NCBI RefSeq assembly: GCF_000312105.1
Contig: NZ_HE978637.1
Span: forward strand, 1 to 64,000
Origin: Aeromicrobium massiliense JC14
GTDB taxonomy: Bacteria; Actinomycetota; Actinomycetes; Propionibacteriales; Nocardioidaceae
Reading direction: 5' to 3'
DNA length: 64,000 nucleotides
Shown here: positions 47,293-56,052 of the stretch, piece by piece
Numbering within the stretch: the first letter of the stretch is position 1
Layout: every line of letters begins with the position of its first letter
Program-made: the position numbers and the translations under genes
Notes under the pieces: generated by a model
What the model saw: only the letters and a program-made list of their open reading frames with translations
Database searches by the model: none
What the model was told of the DNA's origin: nothing

Positions 47293-47320
47293 CTCAGGTT
47301 CTACAGCCTATAGCCGATAG
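47293..47320 (+). promoter_or_regulatory. sigma-28-like promoter of the second chemoreceptor, overlapped by a partial GntR site
   Basis: CTCA (47293-47296), 16 nt, GCCGAT (47313-47318), the same spacing as before the first receptor, with CTCAGGT...CAGCCT shared. ACAGCCTATA (47303-47312) is one and a quarter half-sites of the GntR palindrome and runs directly into the -10. Confidence 0.55.
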
Positions 47321-47371
47321 GGACGGCGGTCTCGACCCCGGGGCCGCCGTCCCTCATGTGCTGGAGGCCCC

Positions 47372-49006
47372 ATGTCCACGTCCGTCGTGCCCGAGACCGT
47401 GCGCTCGAGCGCCGTCGCCACCTGGTGGTCGAGCCGCAGGATCCGCACGAAGGTGCTCGTGCCGGCCGTCATCGGGGTGCTGGCCGCGTCCGTCCTCGGC
47501 ACGTACAGCGTGAACGCGCTGTCCGACAGTGCGGCGACCAGCCAGCGCATCCACGAGGAGAACCTGCAGGCGGTCAAGGTCCTGGGTGACCTCAACACGA
47601 CCCGCAAGAGCATCTCGCTCAGCATCCGCGACATCCTCATCGTGGGCGACGGGCCCGACCGCGCCGCGGTCGACGAGGAGTACGTCGAGCTGCAGCAGAC
47701 CTTCGACGCGCAGCTAGGCGACTACCTGGCGACCGGACCGGACGCGGAGGACCGTGCCCGGGTGGACGAGATCAGGACGCTGTTCGCCGGATACGTCGAT
47801 CGCATCGACTCGACGTTGGGACCCATCGCCGCCCGCCAGGACCTGAGGCGGTGGCGCGTGGCGAACGAGCAGGCCGGTGACGACTTCGCCTCCAAGATCA
47901 GCGACCTGCTGTCGCAGATCGTCGAGAACGAGGACGCCGCAGCCGAGGCGGACGCCGTCGCCGCACAGGACGCGTACAAGACGGCGCGCGCGACGACCCT
48001 CGTCGTGCTGATGCTGGGTGCGGCGACGTGCCTGGGCATCGGTCTGCTGGTGGCGCGGAGCATCGCGAGGAACCTGGGTCGGGTGCGCGAGGTGGCGGTG
48101 GCGCTGGCGGCGGGTGACCTGACGGCGACGTCGGGCGTGACGTCGCGTGACGAGGTCGGCCAGATGAGCGCGAGCCTGGACGAGGCGACCGCGACGCTGC
48201 GCGGGCTGATGGGGTCGGTGACGGCGTCCTCGGACGCGCTGGCCGCCGCCGCCGAGGAGCTGTCGGCGTCGTCGCAGCAGATCGCCGCTGGTGCGGAGGA
48301 GACGTCGGTGCAGGCGGGCCTGGTGTCGGGTGCCGCCGAGGACGTCAGCCGCAACGTGCAGACCGTCGCGGCCGGGTCCGACGAGATGGGGGCCTCGATC
48401 CGCGAGATCGCGCACTCGGCGAACGAGGCCGCGCGCGTGGCGTCCGAGGCGGTGCGGACGGTCGAGACGACGAACCAGACGGTGGCGAAGCTGGGCGAGT
48501 CCAGCCAGGAGATCGGCAACGTGGTCAAGGTGATCACCTCGATCGCCGAGCAGACGAACCTGCTGGCGCTCAACGCGACGATCGAGGCGGCGCGGGCCGG
48601 CGAGGCGGGCAAGGGCTTCGCGGTCGTCGCGAACGAGGTCAAGGAGCTGGCGCAGGAGACGGCGCGGGCGACCGAGGACATCGCCCGCCGGGTCGAGACG
48701 ATCCAGAACGACTCCGGGGGAGCGGTGGACGCGATCAGCGAGATCGAGTCGATCATCACCTCGATCAACGACTACCAAGTGACCATCGCCTCGGCGGTGG
48801 AGGAGCAGACCGCCACCACGAACGAGATGTCGCGCAACGTCGCCGAGGCGTCGTCCGGCTCGGGTCAGATCGCCGACAACATCGCGGGCGTCTCCCAGGC
48901 GGCGTCGGGCACGACCCAGGCGCTGGCCCAGACCCAGGCCGCGGTCGACGAGGTGGCCCGCATGGCCGCCGAGCTGCGGGGCTCGGTCGCCCACTTCCAG
49001 GTCTGA
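47372..49006 (+). CDS. methyl-accepting chemotaxis protein, second copy with a different sensor
   Basis: 544 aa, GGAGG before ATG 47372. Same architecture as the first receptor (TM1 about 27-47, 4HB sensor, TM2 about 207-228, HAMP, signalling helices), but the sensor is diverged (for example [19 protein letters not shown]) while the signalling half is almost identical. Directly downstream of tctCBA-usp, so it may sense the transported acid or TctC loaded with it. Confidence 0.93.
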   Translation: MSTSVVPETVRSSAVATWWSSRRIRTKVLVPAVIGVLAASVLGTYSVNALSDSAATSQRIHEENLQAVKVLGDLNTTRKSISLSIRDILIVGDGPDRAAVDEEYVELQQTFDAQLGDYLATGPDAEDRARVDEIRTLFAGYVDRIDSTLGPIAARQDLRRWRVANEQAGDDFASKISDLLSQIVENEDAAAEADAVAAQDAYKTARATTLVVLMLGAATCLGIGLLVARSIARNLGRVREVAVALAAGDLTATSGVTSRDEVGQMSASLDEATATLRGLMGSVTASSDALAAAAEELSASSQQIAAGAEETSVQAGLVSGAAEDVSRNVQTVAAGSDEMGASIREIAHSANEAARVASEAVRTVETTNQTVAKLGESSQEIGNVVKVITSIAEQTNLLALNATIEAARAGEAGKGFAVVANEVKELAQETARATEDIARRVETIQNDSGGAVDAISEIESIITSINDYQVTIASAVEEQTATTNEMSRNVAEASSGSGQIADNIAGVSQAASGTTQALAQTQAAVDEVARMAAELRGSVAHFQV

Positions 49007-49015
49007 CCCCAGGAC
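48125..49015 (+). repeat. long direct repeat, copy 2 (chemoreceptor signalling half)
   Basis: Partner of 38940-39830, offset 9185 bp with no indels in the coding part. Recombination between the copies would delete or duplicate the whole GntR-hydratase-transporter cluster. Confidence 0.9.
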
Positions 49016-49022
49016 CCACGAC

Positions 49023-49055
49023 GGCCCGGACCCTGCGCGAAGCAGGATCCGGGCC
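49023..49055 (+). terminator. terminator of the second chemoreceptor gene
   Basis: A 14-bp stem (GGCCCGGACCCTGC with its complement, one mismatch) and 5-nt loop. The sequence matches the hairpin after the first receptor. Confidence 0.85.
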
Positions 49056-49085
49056 TTCGTCCGTCCCCGGGGCGGACGACCGGGC

Positions 49086-49664
49086 TCAGAGCGCGGCGTC
49101 CAGGTGGCCCAGCACGAGGGCGGTCAGCTGCAGCCGGCTCGTCACCTGGCACTTGGCGAAGACCGCCTTGAGGTGGTCCTGGACGGTGTAGGGCGACAGC
49201 ATCAGCGCGGCGGCGAGGTCGCGCGTCGACCCACCGGTGAGCACGGCGCCGACGACCTCGGTCTCCCGCGGGGTCAGCCCGTGCTCGGACGCGAGTCGTG
49301 CCAGAGCCTCCGAGCGCGCCGACCGGTTGAGCACGATGACCGCCTCCGGGCGTCCCGCGGCGGTGCGGCGGAAGGTGACCCGGACGACCAGGCCCTGGAA
49401 CGCCTCGGCACGCTGCGGCGCGACCAGCCGGGCGTGGGTGGCGTCGTAGTGTCGCCACACCGCGCCGATCAGGCAGGCCACCGGGCCGGTCGGCCCGAGG
49501 TCGGGGCGCAGTCCCAGCGGGCCGAGCAGGGTGCGGGCGCCCTCGTCGGCCTCGACCACGCGGCCGCTGCGGTCGACGACGAGCACCGCCTGCTCCGGCC
49601 GCCACGCGATCTGGGGCGCCGAGGTGGCGCTGACGGTGCGTCGCGCGAGCGTCGTGGTCTTCAT
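49086..49664 (-). CDS. LuxR-family (PAS-like plus helix-turn-helix) regulator
   Basis: 192 aa from ATG 49664. The N-terminal half (about 22-110) reads as a PAS-like sensor ([22 protein letters not shown]). The C-terminal LuxR helix-turn-helix is clear: [41 protein letters not shown] block (in parts: [31 protein letters not shown]). No receiver aspartate region. Target genes unknown. Confidence 0.85.
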   Translation of the reverse strand: MKTTTLARRTVSATSAPQIAWRPEQAVLVVDRSGRVVEADEGARTLLGPLGLRPDLGPTGPVACLIGAVWRHYDATHARLVAPQRAEAFQGLVVRVTFRRTAAGRPEAVIVLNRSARSEALARLASEHGLTPRETEVVGAVLTGGSTRDLAAALMLSPYTVQDHLKAVFAKCQVTSRLQLTALVLGHLDAAL

Positions 49665-50091
49665 GGTCCGTGCTCCCTGTGAGGTGTTCTGGTTGGTGCA
49701 GGACCTACTCAAACGGAGCCGGCTTTCAGCGGGCTTTCATCGGTCTTGCGCCGCGGGACCGCGGGATGACAGGGGCGGGTCGCTCGGGATCGGCTTGAGT
49801 TGCGACGGGGTGGGGAGACCGCCAGCGGGCAGGAGCACCGGTGAGGGAGGTCGCGGCCCTTGATGCTTCGTCCTGTCGAGGGACGTTCACGGTGCGGTCG
49901 AGCAAACGCGCTTGCGCGCGCGACGCGCATGCGCCGGGACAGCGCGGGCCCCCCGGCACCCTCAGCGACCAGGACGCTCGCGCGGCCGCCGAGGGTGCGG
50001 GGTCCCCGGAGCGCACGGAAGGGTGCCGTGCGCGGGGCGCCGGCACCGAGCGAGAGGACGAGCAGGGCGGGACGGGAGGCGGTCCGCCCGC
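49665..50091. other. 427-bp intergenic region without a convincing gene
   Basis: Holds the upstream region of the LuxR gene on the left and the 3' side of the 52-aa ORF on the right. It is somewhat richer in short GC dyads (for example GCGCACGG/CCGTGCGC at 50011-50033 and CACCCTC/GAGGGTG about 49968-49997). Reading frames here have no family features or ribosome sites. Confidence 0.5.
50011..50033 (-). terminator. hairpin downstream of the 52-aa ORF
   Basis: Perfect 8-bp stem GCGCACGG/CCGTGCGC with a 7-nt loop, about 60 bp after the small gene's stop. Possible terminator of the BTAD regulator transcript. Confidence 0.45.
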
Positions 50092-50250
50092 TCAGGGTGC
50101 AGCGGGGAGCACGGGGTCCGCGTCCTCCGGCAGGTCGTCAACCGGGTCAGGAGCCTCGACCTGGCCCGTGACGACGACGTCCGGCCCTCCCTGGAAGAGA
50201 TGGTCGAGGGTGAAGACCTCGGGGTCTGGCTGTTCAGCGGATTCACTCAT
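50092..50250 (-). CDS. small acidic protein (52 aa), function unknown
   Basis: ATG 50250 with GAGAGGA 6-7 nt upstream; reads MSESAEQPDPEVFTLDHLF and ends PEDADPVLPAAP. About a quarter of the residues are Asp or Glu, with many Pro, and there is no Cys, Lys or Arg. It lies 76 bp downstream of, and on the same strand as, the BTAD-ATPase regulator. I do not recognise a family. It could be a regulator-linked peptide by analogy of position with afsS behind afsR, or a precursor-like peptide; both are speculation. Confidence 0.5.
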   Translation of the reverse strand: MSESAEQPDPEVFTLDHLFQGGPDVVVTGQVEAPDPVDDLPEDADPVLPAAP

Positions 50251-50326
50251 GGGTGTCCTCTCGTGCCACCGGTGCGGTGGTCACAGCCTGCGAGATCGCG
50301 CTTTCACGAACCTTTCTACCCGTGAG

Positions 50327-53300
50327 TCACTTCGCCCCGGAGCCGCTCTGACGCTGCTCGTCCGCCAGCTCGGTCGCCAGGCGCAGCTCGGCCTCGGCGG
50401 CCCGCGGGTCCCGGGGCGCGAGCAGCTCGGCCCGCAGTCCGTGTAGCCGCACCAGGTCGAAGCGCTCTCCCGTGCGGCGCGACTCGTCCAGGGCCCGCTC
50501 GGACAGTCGCAGCGCCTCGTCCGGTCGTCCCGCGAGGGCGTGCAGGTCGGCCAGCAGGCGCAGCATCAGGTGCCCGAACATGTGCCCGTCCGGCAGCGAG
50601 CCGAAGGCCTCGAGCGCGGCGGACACCTGCGCCAGGCCCGACTCGGGATCGGTGGTCCGCCCGTGCCCCCAGCCCAGGGGGATCAGGGCGAACGCCTGCA
50701 GCTGCGCGAACCCGTTCTCGCTTGCGACCTCCATGGCCAGACGGCCGTGCCGGGCGGCGTCCTCGGGCCGGTCCAGCACGATGTCGCGCAGACCGATGAC
50801 GATGTGGGCGTAGCTCGTCGAGAACAGGTGGTCCATGTCCTGCACCAGACCTTCGACGTCCTGCACGATGGCGTCGGAGGCCTCGACCTCGCCCTGCTGG
50901 GCGAGCACCATCGCGAGCCAGACTCGTGCCTGGACCCCAGGGTGCTGGAGCCACAGGTCCAGGTCGAACCCCTCGTCGGCGCCGTCGGCCAGCCCCATCG
51001 CGACCTCCAGGTCGCGTCGAGCCGGCGCCAGCTCGGCGACGTGCCAGGCGGACTGTCCGCGGGCGATGCGACCCGCCAGCGTGAGCATCGGGTCACCGGT
51101 CGCGGCGGCGGTCTCCATCAGGACGTCGACCGCGCTGCGGGCGGAGGCGAACCGGCCTGAGACCAGCGCGTTGCCCCAGGTTCCCCAGTGGGCGGAGAAC
51201 AGGTCGGCGCTGGCGCCGTCCGGTCCGCTGAGGGCGAGCACCCGGTGGCGCTCGTCGGCGACTCCCGGGCCGTTGTAGCCGTGCCGGAGCGTGAGCAGCG
51301 TCCCGAGCCGCACGCGCAGGGCGATCTCGAGGCTCACGGCCTCCTCCGGAGGCAGGGCCTGGACGAGCGGGAGCGCGCGACGGACGAGACGTTCTGCCTC
51401 CTCGAGCGCGAGTCGCTGCTGAGCCAGGGACGCGGCCCGCAGCGAGTACTCCACCGCCCGGACCGGGTCGCCGTGCGGGTACGCCGCCACGTAGTGGTGC
51501 GCGATGGCGGCCACGGCGTGGGGGTGCGCGCCGTGCCGGACCTCGAGCGACTCCGCGACCGCGGCGTGCACGGCCGCCCGGCGCGCCAGGCTGGCCGACG
51601 CGATGAGGGCCTCCTGGACGAGCGCGTGCCCGAAGCGGAACTCCAGGGCGTTGTCCGTGCCGACGAGGACGCCGGCGGACACGCCGCGATCGATCGTCTC
51701 GAGCAGGACGAGGCGACCGACGGCACTGACGTCCTCCAGGACCAGGAGGTCGAAGGTGCGGCCGATGACCGCCGCGGCCTGCAGCACGTCGAGGTCGCCG
51801 GCCGGCAGGTGGCGCAGCCGGCGCTCGATGACGGCCTGCACGCCGCTGGGCACCGGCGTGTCCCCCCGGCCGGTGCGCCGTCGCTCGTCGCCGTAGAGCC
51901 GGGCGAGCTCGGACACGTAGAACGGGTTCCCGTCGGTCCGTTCACGCAGGGTGCGGGCGGTCGCGAACGACACCTCGACGCCCAGGCTGTCGGTGGCGAG
52001 CTCCTGCACCTCCTCGACGGCCATGCCGTCGAGGACCGTCGTGACGGCGCCGCCGGTCCTCGACATCGCTGCCGTCAGCTGGCGCGTGGCCGTGTCGGAG
52101 AGGTCAGGTCGGCGGACGGTGAGAAGCAGGGCCAGGCGTCCGGTCCGAGCGGTGGTGGCGAGGTACTCGAACAGCTCGACGGTGCCGCTGTCGGACCAGT
52201 GCATGTCCTCGAGCACCAGCAGCACCGGTCGCGCGTCTGCGGCCACCTCGAGGAAGGCCGTCACGGCGTCGTGGAGCCGGATCGCCGGTACGTCGCCCGC
52301 AAGGTCGACGGGCTCGTCGTGGGCGTTCGGAACCAGCAGGCGCGCCAGCTGACCGCGGCCGGAGAGGGCGGCGTCCCTCGTCGCGGGATCGAGCGCGTCC
52401 GCCACCGCGCCCAAGGCCTGCTCCCAAGGCCACAACGGCGGCGTGCCCTCGCTCTCCAGGCAGCGGCCGAACGCGACGACGACCCCCTCGGAGCGGGCCC
52501 GAGCGGCGAGCTCCTCGGCCAGCCGGGTCTTGCCGATGCCCGCCTCGCCGAACACGGCGGCCACGGCTGGCGGGCCCGTCGGTGTGGTCCAGCCCTGGCG
52601 CAGCGCCTCGTCCAGCACCTTCAGCTCATCGGTGCGGCCGATGAAGCCGCGATCGCGTGGTCCGGGCGCTGCTGAGGCCGGAGCCGGGCTGAGGGACGGA
52701 TCGTGCTGGAGGATGCGGGCCTGCATCTCGCGCACGAGCGGGGTGGGCTCCAGGCCGAGCTCCTCGTCGAGGACGCGTCGGGCTCGCTCGTAGGTGGCCA
52801 GCGCCTCGGCCTGCTGGCCGCAGCGGTACTGCGCGAGCATGAGCGGGACCAACAGGCCCTCTTCCAGCGGGTACGCCTCCACCAGCACGGCCAGCCTTCG
52901 GGCGACGTCGTCGTGATGACCGGTCGAGAGGTCGATCTCGGCCAGGCGCTGGTGGGCGCCGAGCCGCAGGCGATGGAGCCGCTCGGCCTCGCTGCGCACC
53001 GCCGGCACCTGGACGTCGGCGTACGCGTCTCCCCGCCAGAGCGAGAGCGCCTGCTGGATGCGCTCCCTCGCGGTGGCGGCGTCGGCAGCGTCGCGGGCTG
53101 CCGCCAGGTGAGCCTCGAACTCGCGGGCGTCCGTGCGGTGGTCGCCGAGCGCGAGCCGATAGCCGGGGGCGCGGGTCTCGACCAGCTCGGCACCGAGTCG
53201 CGAGCGCAGCCGCGAGACGACCACGTGGACCGAGCCCGGTGCCACGTCGGCGCCGCCCCAGACCTCGTCGATCAGGGTCTCCACCGACACGACCTCGCCA

Positions 53301-53422
53301 GCGTGGATGAGCAGAGTGGCCAGCACCTCGCGGTTGCGGCGGGGCCCGACGTCCACGAGGTCCTGGGAGCCTCGGACCTGCAGGGTGCCCAGGACGTCGA
53401 ACCTCATGGTGTCGATGGTCAC
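50327..53422 (-). CDS. AfsR/SARP-like regulator: winged helix, BTAD, AAA ATPase, TPR-like tail
   Basis: 1031 aa from GTG 53422, chosen for AGGAAGGA 8-10 nt upstream; the ATG at 53407 has no ribosome site. OmpR-like winged helix about 8-92 (FDVLGTLQVRGSQDLVDVG, VHVVVSRLRSRLG), BTAD about 97-242, ATPase with Walker A GEAGIGKT (292-299) and Walker B VLLVLEDMHWSD, then about 500 residues of TPR-like helices. It ends without a LuxR helix-turn-helix. Such proteins activate secondary metabolism or development; no biosynthetic cluster is nearby. Confidence 0.9.
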   Translation of the reverse strand: MTIDTMRFDVLGTLQVRGSQDLVDVGPRRNREVLATLLIHAGEVVSVETLIDEVWGGADVAPGSVHVVVSRLRSRLGAELVETRAPGYRLALGDHRTDAREFEAHLAAARDAADAATARERIQQALSLWRGDAYADVQVPAVRSEAERLHRLRLGAHQRLAEIDLSTGHHDDVARRLAVLVEAYPLEEGLLVPLMLAQYRCGQQAEALATYERARRVLDEELGLEPTPLVREMQARILQHDPSLSPAPASAAPGPRDRGFIGRTDELKVLDEALRQGWTTPTGPPAVAAVFGEAGIGKTRLAEELAARARSEGVVVAFGRCLESEGTPPLWPWEQALGAVADALDPATRDAALSGRGQLARLLVPNAHDEPVDLAGDVPAIRLHDAVTAFLEVAADARPVLLVLEDMHWSDSGTVELFEYLATTARTGRLALLLTVRRPDLSDTATRQLTAAMSRTGGAVTTVLDGMAVEEVQELATDSLGVEVSFATARTLRERTDGNPFYVSELARLYGDERRRTGRGDTPVPSGVQAVIERRLRHLPAGDLDVLQAAAVIGRTFDLLVLEDVSAVGRLVLLETIDRGVSAGVLVGTDNALEFRFGHALVQEALIASASLARRAAVHAAVAESLEVRHGAHPHAVAAIAHHYVAAYPHGDPVRAVEYSLRAASLAQQRLALEEAERLVRRALPLVQALPPEEAVSLEIALRVRLGTLLTLRHGYNGPGVADERHRVLALSGPDGASADLFSAHWGTWGNALVSGRFASARSAVDVLMETAAATGDPMLTLAGRIARGQSAWHVAELAPARRDLEVAMGLADGADEGFDLDLWLQHPGVQARVWLAMVLAQQGEVEASDAIVQDVEGLVQDMDHLFSTSYAHIVIGLRDIVLDRPEDAARHGRLAMEVASENGFAQLQAFALIPLGWGHGRTTDPESGLAQVSAALEAFGSLPDGHMFGHLMLRLLADLHALAGRPDEALRLSERALDESRRTGERFDLVRLHGLRAELLAPRDPRAAEAELRLATELADEQRQSGSGAK

Positions 53423-53625
53423 GCGCGAAGGTCCTTCCTGAGGGGAGGGAGGGGTGCTGGTGAGCCGCTGCCCCGGTGCCGGGTCGAGCCTTGCACGTCC
53501 GTGGTGCCAGACGGTGCAGAACGGGCGACGTGTCCTCACGGACCGCAGCGGGGGCGAGGCCGTCGGGGTGCGAGGGTACGGTCCGCCACCGTCTCGCGGA
53601 TCCCTCGGATCTGGGGGCCTGGCGG

Positions 53626-54321
53626 TCAGCCCGCGGCCAGCGCGCGGTCGACCGCAGCCTCGACGTGGATGCGGGTCGTGGGGAAGACCGGCACGGGGCT
53701 GTCGGACTCGCTGACCAGCAGCTCGACCTCGGTGCACCCGAGGACGACGCCCTGCGCGCCCCGCTCGACCAGGCGCTCGATGACGGCGCGGTACTCGGCA
53801 CGGGACGACTCGCTGACGACGCCGCGCACGAGCTCCTCGTAGATGACCCGGTGCACGAGCGCGCGGTCGTCCGTGTCGGGCACCAGCACGTCCAGGCCGT
53901 GGCCGGCCATCCGCCCGCGGTAGAAGTCCTGCTCCATCGTGAAGGCGGTGCCGAGCAGCCCGACGTGGTCCAGCCCCGCCGCCCGGACGCGGGCCGCGGT
54001 CGCGTCGGCGATGTGCAGCACGGGCACGTCGACGGCCTGCTCGACCCGGTCGATCACCAGGTGCATCGTGTTGGTGCACAGGACGACCAGCTCTGCCCCC
54101 GCAGCGACGACCGCGCGGGCGCGCTCCGCGAGCAGGCGCCCGGCGTCGTCCCAGCGGCCCTCGGACTGCAGCAGCTCGACGTCGGCGAAGTCGAGCGAGT
54201 CCAGGACGACCCGGGCGGAGTGGACCCCGCCCAGCCGCTCGCGCACGAGGGTGTTGGCCAGCCGGTAGTACTCGGCCGTCGACTCCCAGCTCATCCCGCC
54301 CAGCATCCCGATCGTGCGCAT
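53626..54321 (-). CDS. aspartate/glutamate racemase family protein
   Basis: 231 aa from ATG 54321 (MRTIGMLGGMSWESTAEYY). The two catalytic cysteines are C82 (VVLCTNTMH) and C196 (VLGCTEVELL). Racemises Asp or Glu, or acts on a related acid. It is divergent from a LysR gene, its likely regulator. Confidence 0.9.
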   Translation of the reverse strand: MRTIGMLGGMSWESTAEYYRLANTLVRERLGGVHSARVVLDSLDFADVELLQSEGRWDDAGRLLAERARAVVAAGAELVVLCTNTMHLVIDRVEQAVDVPVLHIADATAARVRAAGLDHVGLLGTAFTMEQDFYRGRMAGHGLDVLVPDTDDRALVHRVIYEELVRGVVSESSRAEYRAVIERLVERGAQGVVLGCTEVELLVSESDSPVPVFPTTRIHVEAAVDRALAAG

Positions 54322-54442
54322 GTCGTCCGTCCTTCGTCCGTGGTGCTGATGGTCGTCCCATCGTCGGGCGGCCGATGACCGCGGCACAATGCCATAGTTC
54401 TTTTCAGATTCCTTAGCAGCACTTCGGTGTGGAGGTCGTCCC
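54322..54442. promoter_or_regulatory. divergent racemase / LysR control region
   Basis: A dyad GGCA-CAA-TGCC at 54383-54393 within an AT-richer stretch (54384-54420) is placed as expected for a LysR-type operator. GGAGG precedes the lysR start. Confidence 0.4.
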
Positions 54443-55393
54443 ATGGATCAGCAGCCCGCGTCGGGGCCGGCATCCGGCCCGTCGGAGCCGACGATCGACC
54501 CGCGTTCGCTGCTGGTCTTCGGCGAGGTGGGCCGCGCCGGGTCGCTGACGGCGGCGGCGCAGGCGCTGGGCTGGACCCAGCCCGCGGTGAGCCAGCACGT
54601 CAGGCGGCTCGAGCGCACGCTCGGCGTCCCGCTGGCCGTGCGGCGCGGCCGCGGCATCGAGATCACCGAGGCCGGCCGGGCGCTGCTGCGGCATGCGGAC
54701 GCCGTCGCTGCCTCCCTGGCCGACGCCGCCCGGGAGGCCGACGCCCACGCCCAGGCCCGGACCGGGACGGTGCGGCTCGCCGCGTTCCCCTCCGCCAGCG
54801 CCACGATCGCGGCCGAGACCGTGACCGTGATGGCCGAGCGGCATCCCGGCGTCGAGCTCCGGCTCGCCCAGCTCGAGCCGCCGGAGGCGCGGGCCGCGCT
54901 CGTGGCGGGCGAGTGCGACGTCGCGGTGGTCTTCGAGCACGCGGGAGAGGACGTCGCACGCGGCGACGTGGACGCGACCTGGCTGCTGGACGACCCCGTG
55001 CGCCTCGTCGTGCGCCGGACCGACGCGCGGGCCGGACAACCGGAGCTGTCCTTGCGCGACCTGGCCGACGAGGCGTGGGTCGCGGGCTGCCCCACCTGCC
55101 GCCGTCACCTGGTCGGGGCGACTGCCCGCGCGGGGTTCGTGCCGGACGTGCGGCACAGCACCGACGACTACGTGGTGGTGCAGGCCCTGGTCGCGAGCGG
55201 GATGGCGGTCGCGACGCTGCCCGCGCTGGCCCTGCGCGCGAGCCGGCACGCGGGCGTTTTCGACGTCCCCGTCGCGGACCTGCCGCCCCGGCGGGTGCTG
55301 GCCCTGACCCGGCGCAACACCGCCCAGGTGCCGGCCGTCGGGCACACGCTGCGTGCGCTGCGGACCGCGGCGCAGCGTCACGCCGGGGACTGA
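54443..55393 (+). CDS. LysR-family transcriptional regulator
   Basis: 316 aa. Helix-turn-helix about 21-80 (LLVFGEVGRAGSLTAAAQAL, WTQPAVSQHVRRLERTLG), then a periplasmic-binding-like effector domain (GTVRLAAFPSASATIAAE; PARALVAGECDVAVVFEH). An 18-residue Pro/Ser-rich N-terminal extension. Likely controls the divergent racemase gene. Stop is 9 bp before the tRNA gene on the other strand. Confidence 0.9.
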   Translation: MDQQPASGPASGPSEPTIDPRSLLVFGEVGRAGSLTAAAQALGWTQPAVSQHVRRLERTLGVPLAVRRGRGIEITEAGRALLRHADAVAASLADAAREADAHAQARTGTVRLAAFPSASATIAAETVTVMAERHPGVELRLAQLEPPEARAALVAGECDVAVVFEHAGEDVARGDVDATWLLDDPVRLVVRRTDARAGQPELSLRDLADEAWVAGCPTCRRHLVGATARAGFVPDVRHSTDDYVVVQALVASGMAVATLPALALRASRHAGVFDVPVADLPPRRVLALTRRNTAQVPAVGHTLRALRTAAQRHAGD

Positions 55394-55401
55394 CCGGCTG
55401 C

Positions 55402-55477
55402 TGGTGCCCCCGGCAGGATTCGAACCTGCGACACCCGCTTTAGGAGAGCGGTGCTCTATCCCCTGAGCTACGGAGGC
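55402..55477 (-). tRNA. tRNA-Arg (anticodon CCT), CCA encoded
   Basis: Read on the minus strand: acceptor GCCTCCG pairs with CGGGGGC, D-arm GCTCAGGGGATAGAGC, anticodon loop CTCCTAA with CCT, T-arm GGTTCGAATCC. The 3' CCA is encoded at 55402-55404. Ends set by the acceptor stem. Confidence 0.95.
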
Positions 55478-55662
55478 GGGGCCGCGGCCGCACGGGCGGC
55501 CGACAGGTGCCGAGCCTACAAGAGCCCCTCCGGTCGCCCCCTGCGAGTGGCGACGCGAGGTGGCCCGGGTTACGGTCGCTGAGCCTCGGCGGTTGCCCCG
55601 ACCCCGCTCCTTGCCCCGGCTCGCCAGAGCACGAGATGGACGGTCGACCTCCCGGGAGTCCC

Positions 55663-56052
55663 ATGTCGAAGTGGTTCAGCCACCTGCTGCTGCCGCACGA
55701 CCTCGGCAGCCCGGGCCGAGCGCGCTCGTTCGTCCGGCACCTGCTCGACGAGCACGAGCTCCCCGAGCTGGCCGACGACGTCCAGCTCGTGGTGACCGAG
55801 CTGGCGACCAACGCGGTCGTCCACGCCCGCACCCCGTTCAGCGTCTCGGTGTCGCGCGACGGCCCCGTGCTGCGCGTGCGGGTCGAGGACGGCGCCCCCG
55901 AGCACCCCGCGCTGTCCGGCGACGCGGGCCCGGACGACACCGGCGGCCGCGGGCTCACCCTTGTCGAGGGCGTCAGCGACTCGTGGGGCGTGGAGCGCAT
56001 CGACGGGCACGCGAAGGCGGTCTGGGCCACCTTCGCCGTGGAGCAGGCCTAG
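55663..56052 (+). CDS. anti-sigma-factor-type ATP-binding protein (RsbW/SpoIIAB-like HATPase)
   Basis: 129 aa from ATG 55663 (GGGAG upstream). GHKL ATPase fold: N-box VTELATNAVVHA, G1 VRVEDGAPEHPA, G2 DTGGRGLTLVEGVSDSWGV. Typical actinobacterial single-domain kinases that bind a sigma factor or an anti-anti-sigma partner; no sigma gene is adjacent. The 3' end overlaps the convergent next gene by 4 bp. Confidence 0.85.
   Translation: MSKWFSHLLLPHDLGSPGRARSFVRHLLDEHELPELADDVQLVVTELATNAVVHARTPFSVSVSRDGPVLRVRVEDGAPEHPALSGDAGPDDTGGRGLTLVEGVSDSWGVERIDGHAKAVWATFAVEQA

Noticed and set aside
38940..49015. Composite transposon flanked by the repeats
   Set aside because: The repeats are chemoreceptor coding sequence; no transposase, terminal inverted repeats or target duplication is visible.
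49841..50446. 201-codon plus-strand frame between the LuxR gene and the BTAD gene
   Set aside because: No ribosome site, no motif, and it runs antisense into the end of the BTAD regulator.
50327..53422. Secondary-metabolite cluster next to the AfsR-like regulator
   Set aside because: No PKS, NRPS, terpene or RiPP modification genes are in the surrounding sequence.
53423..54361. Long N-terminal extension of the BTAD regulator frame
   Set aside because: It overlaps the complete racemase gene in another frame and is Arg/Gly shadow sequence; a good ribosome site supports GTG 53422.
55402..55477. tRNA-Arg gene as an integration site
   Set aside because: No integrase, direct repeat of the tRNA end or change of composition on either side.
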